Positions 8,627 through 16,543 of a DNA stretch of 61,037 bases are shown here, piece after piece. The notes below the pieces were generated by a model. The model had not been told where the DNA came from, made no database searches, and saw nothing but the letters and a program-made list of their open reading frames with translations. The position numbers and the translations under genes were made by a program. Within the stretch, counting starts at the first letter, position 1. Every line of letters begins with the position of its first letter. The DNA is from Scatosoma sp045613545 (GTDB lineage: Bacteria; Bacillota; Clostridia; Christensenellales; Borkfalkiaceae): positions 1 to 61,037 of the forward strand of contig JAZLBD010000008.1 of NCBI GenBank assembly GCA_045613545.1, given 5' to 3'.

Positions 8627-9835
8627 ATGCGGGAACGGGTGATTTTACATTCCGACTTGAATAATTTTTTTGCTTCGGTTGAAATGGTTTTGAATCCCGA
8701 TCTTCGAGGAAAACCGCTCATCGTTTGCGGTGATCCTAAAGAGAGAAAAGGGGTGGTGCTTGCCAAAAATTACGAGGCGAAAGCGTTTGGCATACAAACG
8801 GCGGAAACGGTCGTTTCCGCCTTAAAAAAATGCCCGCACGTGCTACGGTGTCCTCCACATCAAAGGGAATACGCGCGTTATTCTAAGCAGGTGCAGGAAA
8901 TTTACGCTCGTTTTACCGACCGAATAGAGGTTTGTAGCATCGACGAGTGTGCCCTCGACGTGACGGAAAGCGTTCGGTTATTTGGTTCGGGGGAGGAGAT
9001 CGCGGAGAAAATCCGCGTCGCCGTCAAAGAGGAAACGGGGCTTACCGTGTCGATCGGCGTGAGTTTTAATCGCATTTTCGCAAAGCTCGCCTCCGAGATA
9101 AAAAAGCCCGATGCGGTCACCGTTTTAACGCGGGGAAATTATCAAAAAATCATCTATCCTTTGCCTGCGAGCGATTTATTGTACGTGGGGAAACGCTCCG
9201 CCGAGCTTTTGGCTCGCCACAACATAAAAACCATCGGAGATATCGCCAGGATAAACGTGGAAACGCTCGTTTCTTTGCTTGGGAAACGGGGAAAAGAACT
9301 ACATGCACAGGTGCACGGCGAAGGGGAGACGTTCGTGCGGAAATACGGCGAAAAGGAAGAGGTAAAATCCATTGGGAATTCGATGACTTTGCCCAAAGAC
9401 GTCCGTACCAGGGACGAGTTGAAGCGGAGCTTTTATATTTTGGCGGAAAGCGTATCGGCAAGGTTGAGGGAGGCGAACGTAGGCAAGTGCAACACCGTGC
9501 ATATCATGGTAAAAGACGCCTTTTTACAAGAGAGTACGAAGCAAAGAAAAATCTCACCGACCACCCTTTGTTCGGATATCGCCAAAAGCGCTTTCGAGCT
9601 TTATTGCGAACATTATCCAGAGGGGGTTTCCGTACATGCATTGGGAATTAGTCTCTCTGGCTTTGATAATCACGTCGAACAATTATTTCTCGGCGGAGAC
9701 GAGAAAACGGCGAGTTATGAAAAACGGGAAAGAGCCGAAGACGCGATTGCAAAAATCAGAAAAAAATACGGCTTTGCAAAAATAAAGCGCGGAGTTATTT
9801 TAGAGGAGGAGCCGTTAAACAGCGACGAGGATTAA
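8627..9835 (+). CDS. dinB: DNA polymerase IV (Y-family translesion polymerase)
   Basis: A 402-aa Y-family polymerase that copies damaged templates. Catalytic acidic residues are D10 in HSDLNNFF and D106-E107 in SIDE; the steric-gate region and SIGVSFNRIFAKLASEIKKP complete the palm. Helix-hairpin-helix motifs follow (YVGKRSAELLARHNIKTIGD) and then a little-finger domain. A QLFLG near residue 348 may be the sliding-clamp motif. No LexA box is obvious just upstream; the gene follows the reductase gene closely. Confidence 0.95.
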   Translation: MRERVILHSDLNNFFASVEMVLNPDLRGKPLIVCGDPKERKGVVLAKNYEAKAFGIQTAETVVSALKKCPHVLRCPPHQREYARYSKQVQEIYARFTDRIEVCSIDECALDVTESVRLFGSGEEIAEKIRVAVKEETGLTVSIGVSFNRIFAKLASEIKKPDAVTVLTRGNYQKIIYPLPASDLLYVGKRSAELLARHNIKTIGDIARINVETLVSLLGKRGKELHAQVHGEGETFVRKYGEKEEVKSIGNSMTLPKDVRTRDELKRSFYILAESVSARLREANVGKCNTVHIMVKDAFLQESTKQRKISPTTLCSDIAKSAFELYCEHYPEGVSVHALGISLSGFDNHVEQLFLGGDEKTASYEKRERAEDAIAKIRKKYGFAKIKRGVILEEEPLNSDED

Positions 9836-9861
9836 ATCTTTGTTCGAAGGGAAAAATATAG

Positions 9862-9896
9862 AAAAAAGACGCCACGCAAATCGTGACGTCTTTTTT
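9862..9896. terminator. Bidirectional terminator between dinB and the tRNA-Arg remnant
   Basis: A-run, GACG-c-CACG...CGTG-a-CGTC, T-run. It works for dinB on the plus strand and for the truncated tRNA copy (9896-9923) on the minus strand. Confidence 0.8.
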
Positions 9897-9923
9897 GGTG
9901 CAACGTAAGAGACTCGAACTCCT
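9896..9923 (-). repeat. Exact 28-bp copy of the tRNA-Arg 3' end (T-arm, acceptor, CCA)
   Basis: Identical to 10133-10160, the 3' end of the intact tRNA gene, and 237 bases away in the same orientation. It includes the encoded CCA and is followed by its own terminator hairpin, yet no matching 5' tRNA half is present. This is the pattern left by integration at, or recombination through, a tRNA 3' end. Confidence 0.85.
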
Positions 9924-10132
9924 TTCTCGCGCAAAGTGCGGGTTGCTTTGCGCTCGGTCACCGCTCGCGCTCTGCATATGCGCTCGCTCATCTCGCCCCT
10001 AAAAAGCATTATCAATGCTTTTCTTAACGGGTAGCTCGTCCTTCCGTTCCGTAGGACAAAACCATCGTTGCATAGCAGTTCGAACCTCTTGCACATAGCA
10101 AAAACCCACAGCGTTGTCGCCGTGGGTTTTGC
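9924..10132. other. 209-bp structured non-coding segment between the tRNA-Arg 3' repeats
   Basis: No convincing gene. It holds a perfect 8-bp hairpin GCGCAAAG/CTTTGCGC (9929-9953), GC-rich direct repeats of CGCTCG type (9962-9988), a perfect 9-bp hairpin AAAAGCATT/AATGCTTTT (10002-10022), a T-arm-like GGTTCGAAC on the minus strand (about 10079-10087) and the tRNA-Arg terminator (10100-10130). It looks like a compact tRNA-associated repeat element. Confidence 0.6.
10100..10130 (-). terminator. Terminator of tRNA-Arg
   Basis: AAAACCCAC-a-GCG-ttgt-CGC-c-GTGGGTTTT, immediately downstream of the tRNA CCA on the minus strand. Confidence 0.8.
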
Positions 10133-10209
10133 TGGTGCAACGTAAGAGACTCGAACTCCTAACCTTTGGTTCCGTAGACCAACGCTCTATCCAATTGAGC
10201 TAACGATGC
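10133..10209 (-). tRNA. tRNA-Arg (anticodon ACG)
   Basis: A 77-nt cloverleaf with encoded CCA. The anticodon stem TTGGT/ACCAA closes loop CTACGGA, giving ACG (ICG after editing, reading CGU/CGC/CGA). The D-arm is GCTC..GAGC and the T-loop TTCGAGT. The acceptor stem GCATCGT/ACGTTGC has a T-T mismatch at pair 4-69. A perfect promoter lies upstream and a terminator downstream. Its 3' 28 bases are duplicated at 9896-9923. Confidence 0.93.
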
Positions 10210-10230
10210 GCTCTTTTAGAGTGCTTTCAC

Positions 10231-10259
10231 ATTATAATCTTTTTCCGCTCGCTTGTCAA
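10231..10259 (-). promoter_or_regulatory. Promoter of tRNA-Arg
   Basis: Minus-strand TTGACA (10254-10259), 17 bases, TATAAT (10231-10236). Confidence 0.85.
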
Positions 10260-10320
10260 CTGTTTTTTGTGTTCTTTTTAAGAAAAAAATAACTTCTTTT
10301 CAAAAAGGTTGCGCAAAATC

Positions 10321-10349
10321 TTGCATTTTTTATACGGGTATGCTATAAT
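10321..10349 (+). promoter_or_regulatory. Promoter of the DUF1858 gene
   Basis: TTGCAT (10321-10326), 17 bases, TATAAT (10344-10349), with a TG before the -10 (extended type). Confidence 0.7.
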
Positions 10350-10382
10350 ACCCTCAAAGAAAATAAAAAGGAGAAAACGAAT

Positions 10383-10583
10383 ATGGCTAAAATTACGGCG
10401 GATACTTTGATTGCCGATTGCTTAGAAATCAATCCCAACGCGCCCGAAATTTTGATGGCGGCTGGCATGCACTGCTTCGGTTGCGCTCTTGCGCACGGCG
10501 AAACGGTTGCAGAGGCCGTTGCAGTTCACGGCGAAGATTTGGATACGCTTTTGGCGAAACTCAACGAAGGATTGGAATACTAA
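10383..10583 (+). CDS. DUF1858 / hybrid-cluster-protein-associated redox disulfide domain protein
   Basis: A 66-aa protein made entirely of the DUF1858 domain, with the Cys pair in HCFGC (residues 31-35) that gives the family its redox-disulfide name. Members occur in anaerobes beside hybrid cluster protein or nitrite/NO-handling genes; none is adjacent here. It is monocistronic, with AAAAGGAG before the ATG and a terminator after the stop. Confidence 0.9.
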   Translation: MAKITADTLIADCLEINPNAPEILMAAGMHCFGCALAHGETVAEAVAVHGEDLDTLLAKLNEGLEY

Positions 10584-10601
10584 GCGTTATCATACGGAAA
10601 G

Positions 10602-10629
10602 AAGCGGTGCAAAATGCATCGCTTTTTTT
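10602..10629 (+). terminator. Terminator of the DUF1858 gene
   Basis: Stem AAGCGGTGCA/TGCATCGCTT (one G-T pair) followed by a T-run. Confidence 0.8.
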
Positions 10630-10644
10630 ATTTTTATAACCGTC

Positions 10645-10693
10645 CCTACGCGCGCGCGTGCGCGCATGCATTATTTATACATACGCGCGTAGG
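10645..10693. repeat. CG-alternating palindrome with potential Z-DNA tract
   Basis: Perfect 10-bp inverted repeat CCTACGCGCG/CGCGCGTAGG (10645-10654 with 10684-10693). The left arm and loop form an alternating purine-pyrimidine run of about 22 bases. No T-run follows, so it is not an ordinary terminator. Confidence 0.7.
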
Positions 10694-10770
10694 TATATTT
10701 TTGTTTCTATAGGGGAATAAAAGAGCGTGAAAAAAAATTAAAAAAAATTCAAAAAAGTTTGTTGAAACGC

Positions 10771-10799
10771 TTGACTTATGCTTGACTATTTGATATTAT
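10771..10799 (+). promoter_or_regulatory. Promoter of the S10 ribosomal operon
   Basis: TTGACT (10771-10776), 17 bases, TATTAT (10794-10799), about 250 bases before rpsJ; a second TTGACT overlaps at 10782. Confidence 0.75.
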
Positions 10800-10805
10800 T
10801 AATAA

Positions 10806-11052
10806 GCTGTGTAAGTATGCGTAGTATGGGTTGATGCGGGAAGTTACTGTAAATCCAAGGCAAAAAGCCGCTTTGGCAGATAATTTCCGTTGACAAAAGT
10901 GGGACAAGATTCCTGCGACTAACCGAGGCTTTGCGTGAAAACGCTCGGCTAAAACAGAGTGTTTTTAATTTTGCAGACCACCTCGATACACACGGATGGG
11001 TTGACACAGCGAAATAAAATGTTAGTATAAAAGGTAAAAGGAGTAAACAAAA
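10806..11052 (+). promoter_or_regulatory. Long 5' leader of the S10 operon, candidate autogenous control region
   Basis: About 247 transcribed bases before rpsJ with no gene. It contains a hairpin CCGA..GCGT-GAAA-ACGC-TCGG (GAAA tetraloop at 10937-10940) and a pairable CCACC..GGATGG further down, then AAAGGAG before rpsJ. S10 operons are commonly regulated through such leaders (L4 in E. coli); I could not match a known Rfam leader by eye. Confidence 0.5.
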
Positions 11053-11352
11053 ATGGCAGTTCAAAAGATTAGAATTAAGTTAGCGGCTTACGATCACGAA
11101 CTCGTAGACGAAGCGGCAAGTCGCATCGTTGAAACGATGAAAAAGAGCGGGGCAAAGATCTCCGGTCCCATTCCTCTTCCCACGGAAAGAGAAGTGGTGA
11201 CGATTCTTCGTTCCCCCCACAAGTATAAGGATTCTCGCGAACAATTCGAGATGAGAACGTACAAGAGAATTATCGACATCTATTCCCCCAACGCAAAATT
11301 GCTTGACTCGATCCACTTGCCCGCTGGCGTGGACATTAAAATCAAGCTCTAA
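11053..11352 (+). CDS. rpsJ: 30S ribosomal protein S10
   Basis: 99 aa, close to the usual 102. The KIRIKLAAYDHELVDEAASRI start and the PLPTEREVVTILRSPHKYKDSREQFEMR body are diagnostic. First gene of the S10-spc-alpha supercluster; its promoter and 247-base leader lie directly upstream. fusA, tuf and rpsL/rpsG do not precede it here. Confidence 0.98.
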   Translation: MAVQKIRIKLAAYDHELVDEAASRIVETMKKSGAKISGPIPLPTEREVVTILRSPHKYKDSREQFEMRTYKRIIDIYSPNAKLLDSIHLPAGVDIKIKL

Positions 11353-11442
11353 TCGGGAAACGTAACCAAGTCATTTGAAATACTTTGTGAAAAGGCAAGG
11401 TATTCGCAAAATAAAAAATTTTTTAAGGAGTGAACTTTATCT

Positions 11443-12078
11443 ATGAATAAAGCAATCATCGGACGCAAAGTTGGCATGACGCAAATCTTTGCGCAAGACG
11501 GGAAGATGATCCCCGTCACGGTAGTGGAAGCTGGTCCCTGCCCCGTCGTTCAAGTGAAGACGGTAGCAAACGACGGCTATGCGGCTTTGAAACTCGGTTT
11601 CATCGAAACGAGCGAAAAAGCACTCAACAAGCCTCTTCTTGGTCAATTCAAGAAAGCTGGCGTGAAACCCCACAAGGTTTTGAAAGAAATCAGAGTGGAC
11701 GGCGCTGAATCCTACGAAGTGGGTACGGAGCTTAAAGCGGACGTATTTGCGGTAGGCGATAAGGTAGACGTTTCGGGCGTTTCCAAAGGTCACGGTTTCA
11801 CGGGTGTTATCAAGAGATGGAATCAACACAGATTGAAAGAAACGCACGGTGTGGGCCCTGTGCATAGAGAACCCGGTTCTATGGGCTCTATCAGTGACCC
11901 CTCCCGCGTATTCAAGCACAAGCACCTCGCAGGTCATTACGGTGTGGACAACGTGACCGTACAAAACCTCGAAGTTGTGAAAGTGGACGTAGAAAAGAAC
12001 GTCTTGCTCATCAAAGGCGCTATCCCCGGACCGAAAGGCAGTGTTGTGACGGTCAAAAATAGTGTTAAGAGCAAATAA
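11443..12078 (+). CDS. rplC: 50S ribosomal protein L3
   Basis: 211 aa with the N-terminal GRKVGMTQIF and the central GFTGVIKRWN and GPVHREPGSMGS loops that reach toward the peptidyl-transferase centre. The 90-base gap after rpsJ is the largest inside the S10 section. Confidence 0.98.
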   Translation: MNKAIIGRKVGMTQIFAQDGKMIPVTVVEAGPCPVVQVKTVANDGYAALKLGFIETSEKALNKPLLGQFKKAGVKPHKVLKEIRVDGAESYEVGTELKADVFAVGDKVDVSGVSKGHGFTGVIKRWNQHRLKETHGVGPVHREPGSMGSISDPSRVFKHKHLAGHYGVDNVTVQNLEVVKVDVEKNVLLIKGAIPGPKGSVVTVKNSVKSK

Positions 12079-12089
12079 GGAGAATGGAC

Positions 12090-12713
12090 ATGAGCGAAAT
12101 TAAAGTATATAATATGAAAGGCTCTGAAGTCGGAACGATGGAACTCAACGAATCGGTGTTCGGCGTAGAGTACAGAGAAGCTTTGATTCACCAAGCAATC
12201 GTCACTCGTCTTGCAAACGAAAGACAAGGCACGAAGTCCACGCTTACCCGCTCGGAAGTGAGAGGGGGCGGTATTAAACCTTGGAGACAAAAAGGTACGG
12301 GTAGAGCACGTCAAGGTTCCATCCGCGCACCGCAATGGATCAAGGGTGGCGTAGTGTTCGCACCGAAGTCTCGCGACTTCTCGAAGAAGATGAACGTTTC
12401 CGCTAAGCGCGCGGCTCTCTTGTCCGCACTTTCCAAGAAAGTGGCAGACGGCGAATTCATCGTTGTGGACGAACTCAAAGTGGTAGAACCCAAAACGAAA
12501 GAAATGGCGGCCTTCCAAAAGGCGCTCGGCCTTAACAAAACCGCGCTCGTGGTTATGGATACGGACGACGTAAACGTCATTCGCGCGGCGAAGAACATTG
12601 TTTCGTTGCACACCTTGCCCTTGGCGCAACTTAGCACGTACGAAGTTGTTGCAAACGCAAAGGTCGTTATGACGAAAGCCGCTGTTGAGAAATTCCAGGA
12701 GGTGAACGCATAA
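12090..12713 (+). CDS. rplD: 50S ribosomal protein L4
   Basis: 207 aa. The exit-tunnel loop is seen as RSEVRGGGIKPWRQKGTGRARQ. An ATG at 12084 is in frame but touches the AAGGAG ribosome site, so 12090 with seven bases of spacing is the better start. In some bacteria L4 represses this operon through the leader. Its stop overlaps the rplW start by one base (TAATG). Confidence 0.97.
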   Translation: MSEIKVYNMKGSEVGTMELNESVFGVEYREALIHQAIVTRLANERQGTKSTLTRSEVRGGGIKPWRQKGTGRARQGSIRAPQWIKGGVVFAPKSRDFSKKMNVSAKRAALLSALSKKVADGEFIVVDELKVVEPKTKEMAAFQKALGLNKTALVVMDTDDVNVIRAAKNIVSLHTLPLAQLSTYEVVANAKVVMTKAAVEKFQEVNA

Positions 12714-13003
12714 TGTTTGCTGAAGATATCATTTTACAACCCGTTCTCACGGAAAAAGGCTACGACGGTATTGCAGATAAGAAATACGCTTTCTACGTAA
12801 AGAAAGACGCGAACAAAACGGAGATCAAACTTGCAGTTGAAAAGTTGTTCGACGTGAAAGTCGCAAGCGTAAACACCGTATCTTGCAAAGGTAAGCTCAA
12901 GAGAATGGGCAGAAACCAAGGCTACACCCCCGATCGTAAAAAGGCGATCGTCACCTTGAAAGAGGATAGCAAAGCTATCGAATTCTTCAATTCGTTGGCA
13001 TAA
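12713..13003 (+). CDS. rplW: 50S ribosomal protein L23
   Basis: 96 aa, normal length. LTEKGYDG at the start and the conserved VNTVSCKGKLKRMGR loop identify it. L23 sits at the tunnel exit, where trigger factor and SRP dock. Translationally coupled to rplD. Confidence 0.97.
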   Translation: MFAEDIILQPVLTEKGYDGIADKKYAFYVKKDANKTEIKLAVEKLFDVKVASVNTVSCKGKLKRMGRNQGYTPDRKKAIVTLKEDSKAIEFFNSLA

Positions 13004-13021
13004 GCGTAGGAGGAACACAAA

Positions 13022-13852
13022 ATGGCAGTCAAAACATATAAACCGACTTCTGCGGCACGTCGTTTCGTAACGACTTCTGCCTATGAAGAATTGACGAAAG
13101 GGGATAAGCCCGTTAAGTCTTTGATGCACGATCAACGCCACTCTGGTGGTAGAAACAATCAAGGTAAGATCACGACGAGACATATCGGTGGCGGTAACCG
13201 CAAGAAATATCGTATCATCGATTTCAAGAGAAATAAGGACGATATTCCTGCAACCGTCAAGAGTATTCAATACGATCCTAACAGAACGGCAAACATCGCA
13301 CTCATCGTTTATGCGGACGGCGTAAAAGCGTATATCCTTTGCCCAGTAGGGTTGAACGTCGGCGACAAGATCATGAGCGGTGCAAAAGCGGACATTAAAG
13401 TCGGCAACGCGCTTCCCTTGGAAAATATCCCCGTCGGTACGATGGTGCACAACGTAGAACTTACCCCCGGTAAGGGCGGACAAATTGCAAGAAGCGCTGG
13501 TATCTCCGCACAAATCATGGCAAACGAAGGAAAATATGCAACCCTCCGTATGCCCAGCGGTGAAATGAGATATGTCTTGCTCAAGTGTCGTGCAACGATC
13601 GGACAAGTAGGGAACGTAGATCACGAAATCATTTCCCTTGGTAAGGCAGGTAAGGCAAGACACCTTGGTCAACGCCCTGAAGTCCGCGGTGCGGTCATGA
13701 ACCCCGTGGATCACCCTCACGGCGGTGGTGAAGGTAAAGCGCCCGTCGGCCACGCAGGCCCTATGACCCCTTGGGGCAAGCCTGCTCTCGGCTATAAGAC
13801 GAGAAAGAAGAAGAATGTGACGAACAAGTTCATTCTCAAGAGAATTAACTAA
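13022..13852 (+). CDS. rplB: 50S ribosomal protein L2
   Basis: 276 aa. The C-terminal GAVMNPVDHPHGGGEGK loop carries the essential His of the peptidyl-transferase region, and the RNNQGKITTRHIGGG segment is typical. GGAGG precedes the start. Confidence 0.98.
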   Translation: MAVKTYKPTSAARRFVTTSAYEELTKGDKPVKSLMHDQRHSGGRNNQGKITTRHIGGGNRKKYRIIDFKRNKDDIPATVKSIQYDPNRTANIALIVYADGVKAYILCPVGLNVGDKIMSGAKADIKVGNALPLENIPVGTMVHNVELTPGKGGQIARSAGISAQIMANEGKYATLRMPSGEMRYVLLKCRATIGQVGNVDHEIISLGKAGKARHLGQRPEVRGAVMNPVDHPHGGGEGKAPVGHAGPMTPWGKPALGYKTRKKKNVTNKFILKRIN

Positions 13853-13869
13853 TCGGAGGAGTCAAGAAA

Positions 13870-14148
13870 ATGTCAAGAAGCGTTAAAAAAGGACCTTATG
13901 TCGAAGCAAAGCTCTTGAGCCGTATCCAAGCGATGAACGCTGCGAACGAAAAGAAAGTTATTAAAACTTGGTCGAGAGCATCCACGATTTTCCCCGATTT
14001 CGTAGGCCACACGATCGCGGTATACGATGGGCGTAAGCACGTTCCCGTATACGTGACGGAAGATATGATCGGTTGCAAGCTCGGTGAATTCGCGCCGACG
14101 AGAACGTTCCACGGTCACGCAGCGAAAACCACCAGCCCTGGTAAATAA
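13870..14148 (+). CDS. rpsS: 30S ribosomal protein S19
   Basis: 92 aa with RSVKKGPYVEAKLL at the start and the basic ..GEFAPTRTFHGHA C-terminal region that contacts 16S rRNA in the head of the small subunit with S13. Confidence 0.98.
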   Translation: MSRSVKKGPYVEAKLLSRIQAMNAANEKKVIKTWSRASTIFPDFVGHTIAVYDGRKHVPVYVTEDMIGCKLGEFAPTRTFHGHAAKTTSPGK

Positions 14149-14160
14149 GGAGAAGAGATT

Positions 14161-14562
14161 ATGGCAACGAATATGAAAAAGAAGACGGAAAGGGTTGAAC
14201 AAAACAGAGAAAAACGCCCTCACGCCGTCGCTAAATATGTTAGAGTTTCCCCTTACAAGACGAGAACCGTTCTTGCCTTGATCCGCGGAAAAGATTACAG
14301 AGAAGCAAAAGCAATCCTCGAACACAGCACGAACGGAAGCGCGCTTGCAATTAAGAAAGTTCTTATGTCGGCAGCAGCAAACGCTGAGCACAATATGGGA
14401 ATGGACAAAGCAGACCTCTACGTTGCGGAATGTTTCGCGGACGGTGGACAAATGCTTAAGAGAATGCAACCCGTATCGAAAGGTAGAGGCCATGCAATCT
14501 TGAAGAGAACGAGCCACATCACGGTGATTCTCGACGTTAAAAAGTTGGAAGGAGAAGTATAA
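14161..14562 (+). CDS. rplV: 50S ribosomal protein L22
   Basis: 133 aa, slightly longer than the usual 110-115 because of an N-terminal Lys/Glu-rich stretch of about 20 residues. AKYVRVSPYKTRTVLALIRG and the tunnel loop QMLKRMQPVSKGRGHAI are diagnostic. Overlaps rpsC by one base. Confidence 0.97.
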   Translation: MATNMKKKTERVEQNREKRPHAVAKYVRVSPYKTRTVLALIRGKDYREAKAILEHSTNGSALAIKKVLMSAAANAEHNMGMDKADLYVAECFADGGQMLKRMQPVSKGRGHAILKRTSHITVILDVKKLEGEV

Positions 14563-15233
14563 TGGGACAAAAAGTAAATCCTCATGGTTTGAGAGTCGGC
14601 GTTATCAGCGGTTGGAATACCCAATGGTATGCAGACAAGAAAGAATTTTCTAAATTGCTCAAAGAAGACAACGTAATTCGTACCTTCCTCAAAAAGAAGT
14701 ATTATCAAGCAGCGATCAGCAAGATTTTGATCGAACGTGCAGCTGCGAGAATCGTAGTGACGGTTTACACCGCTCGTCCTGGCGTTATCATTGGTAAAGC
14801 CGGCGCAGAAGTGGAAACGATTAAGAAAGATCTTGCAAAGCTTACGAACGGTAAAGTGGTTAGCATCAACATCACGGAAGTGAGAAAGCCCGACTGCGAC
14901 GCGCAACTCGTTGCAGAAGGCGTTGCTGCACAACTTGAAAAACGTATGTCTTTCAGACGTGCTATGAAACAAGCAATCGGTCGTTCGATGAGAGCTGGTT
15001 GCAAGGGTATCAAAATGATGGTTAGCGGTCGTTTGGACGGCGCTGAAATCGCAAGAAGCGAAAACTATCATGAAGGTTCTATTCCCCTTCAAACCCTTCG
15101 CGCAGACATCGACTACGGCTTTGCAGAAGCGCATACGACTTTCGGTATGATCGGCGTAAAATGCTGGATCTACAAGGGCGAAGTGATCGGTAGCGTGAAG
15201 AAATCTGCTCGCGCAGAAGGAGGAGAACAGTAA
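14562..15233 (+). CDS. rpsC: 30S ribosomal protein S3
   Basis: 223 aa. GQKVNPHGLRVGVI starts the protein, the KH domain shows the PGVIIGKAGAEVE loop, and the C-terminal half holds the GCKGIKMMVSGRLDGAEIAR domain at the mRNA entry site. Translationally coupled on both sides. Confidence 0.98.
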   Translation: MGQKVNPHGLRVGVISGWNTQWYADKKEFSKLLKEDNVIRTFLKKKYYQAAISKILIERAAARIVVTVYTARPGVIIGKAGAEVETIKKDLAKLTNGKVVSINITEVRKPDCDAQLVAEGVAAQLEKRMSFRRAMKQAIGRSMRAGCKGIKMMVSGRLDGAEIARSENYHEGSIPLQTLRADIDYGFAEAHTTFGMIGVKCWIYKGEVIGSVKKSARAEGGEQ

Positions 15234-15673
15234 TGTTAATTCCTAAGAGAGTTAAAAGAAGAAGACAACACCGCGGTAAGGTGAAGGGCACTGCTCAAAA
15301 GGGCAACGTAATCGCATACGGCGAATACGGTCTCGTTTCCGAAGAATGCGGATGGATCAAATCCAACCAAATCGAAGCAGCGCGTATCGCAATGACGAGA
15401 TTCATCAAGCGTGGTGGTAAAGTTTGGATCGACATCTTTCCCCACAAGCCGATCACGAAGAAACCCGCAGAAACGCGTATGGGTTCTGGTAAAGGTTCGG
15501 TTGAATACTGGGTAGCAGTCGTAAAACCCGGCAGAGTCATGTTTGAAATGGCAGGCGTTGACGAAGCAACGGCAAGAGAAGCTATGCGTCTTGCAGGACA
15601 CAAACTTCCCGTTAAGTGCAAGTTTGTCAAGAAAGAAGCGGTTGAAACCGTAGAAGGCGGTGAACAGAAATGA
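15233..15673 (+). CDS. rplP: 50S ribosomal protein L16
   Basis: 146 aa with PKRVKRRRQHRGKVKG at the start and RMGSGKGSVEYWVAVVKPGR in the middle. It helps place A-site tRNA. Overlaps rpmC by four bases. Confidence 0.98.
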   Translation: MLIPKRVKRRRQHRGKVKGTAQKGNVIAYGEYGLVSEECGWIKSNQIEAARIAMTRFIKRGGKVWIDIFPHKPITKKPAETRMGSGKGSVEYWVAVVKPGRVMFEMAGVDEATAREAMRLAGHKLPVKCKFVKKEAVETVEGGEQK

Positions 15674-15864
15674 GAGCAAATGAAGTGAAACAAATGACGA
15701 ACGCTGAACTTACGGCGAAGCTTGCAGAGCTTAAGAGCGAACTGTTCAACCTTCGTTTCCGTTTAGCATCCGGTCAGCTTGAAAACCCTGTATCTATCAG
15801 AACGTGCAAAAGAGACATCGCACGCGTGAACACGGAACTCCGTTCCAGAGAGCTTAAGGCGTAA
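15670..15864 (+). CDS. rpmC: 50S ribosomal protein L29
   Basis: 64 aa, two-helix protein with the LKSELFNLRFRLASGQLEN signature. Starts inside the rplP stop (ATGA). Confidence 0.97.
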   Translation: MRANEVKQMTNAELTAKLAELKSELFNLRFRLASGQLENPVSIRTCKRDIARVNTELRSRELKA

Positions 15865-15881
15865 GCACGGAGGTGAATAAA

Positions 15882-16136
15882 ATGGAAAGAAATTTGAGAA
15901 AAGAAAGAATCGGACTTGTGGTATCCGATAAAATGGATAAGACGGTAGTCGTAGAAATTACCGATAAGAGCAAGCACCCCCTTTACAAAAAGACCATTAC
16001 CAAAACCAAGCGCTTGAAGGCACACGACGAAGAAAATACGTGTGGCGTAGGCGACAAGGTTAGAATCGTCGAGACGAGAAAGCTCAGCAAGGATAAAAAC
16101 TGGAGAGTTGCGGAAATCGTCGAGAAGGCTAAATAA
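15882..16136 (+). CDS. rpsQ: 30S ribosomal protein S17
   Basis: 84 aa OB-fold protein; GLVVSDKMDKTVVVEI and HPLYKKTITKTKRLKAHDE are diagnostic. GGAGGTGA at 15868-15875 sets the start at 15882; a GTG at 15873 lies within that site. Confidence 0.97.
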   Translation: MERNLRKERIGLVVSDKMDKTVVVEITDKSKHPLYKKTITKTKRLKAHDEENTCGVGDKVRIVETRKLSKDKNWRVAEIVEKAK

Positions 16137-16156
16137 TTAAAGGAGAGAAAAGACTT

Positions 16157-16525
16157 ATGATACAACCTCAAACAAGACTCAAAGTTGCGGATAACTCCGG
16201 GGCAAAAGAGATCATGTGTATTAGAGTATTAGGTGGCTCCTTCCGTAGATCGGGCAATATCGGCGACGTGATCGTAGCTTCCGTTAAAACGGCAACCCCC
16301 GGCGGTGCAGTAAAGAAAGGCGACGTTGTGAAAGCAGTCATCGTCAGAAGCGCAAAGGGGATCAGAAGAGCAGACGGCACGTTCGTTAGATTCGACGACA
16401 ATGCGGCAGTAATCATCGATAACCAAAAACAACCCAAAGGTACGCGTATTTTTGGGCCGATTGCGAGAGAATTGAGAGATAAAGACTACATGAAGATTAT
16501 CTCCCTTGCTCCAGAAGTACTGTAA
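16157..16525 (+). CDS. rplN: 50S ribosomal protein L14
   Basis: 122 aa, the standard length. IQPQTRLKVADNSGAKEIMC starts it and GTRIFGPIARELRDKDYMKI ends it. Opens the spc-type section. Confidence 0.98.
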   Translation: MIQPQTRLKVADNSGAKEIMCIRVLGGSFRRSGNIGDVIVASVKTATPGGAVKKGDVVKAVIVRSAKGIRRADGTFVRFDDNAAVIIDNQKQPKGTRIFGPIARELRDKDYMKIISLAPEVL

Positions 16526-16543
16526 GGACAGGAGGACGAAACA

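Noticed and set aside
9815..10096. Minus-strand frame of 93 codons across the tRNA-associated segment
   Set aside because: It runs through the truncated tRNA copy, hairpins and the terminator, overlaps the dinB end, and has no ribosome site.
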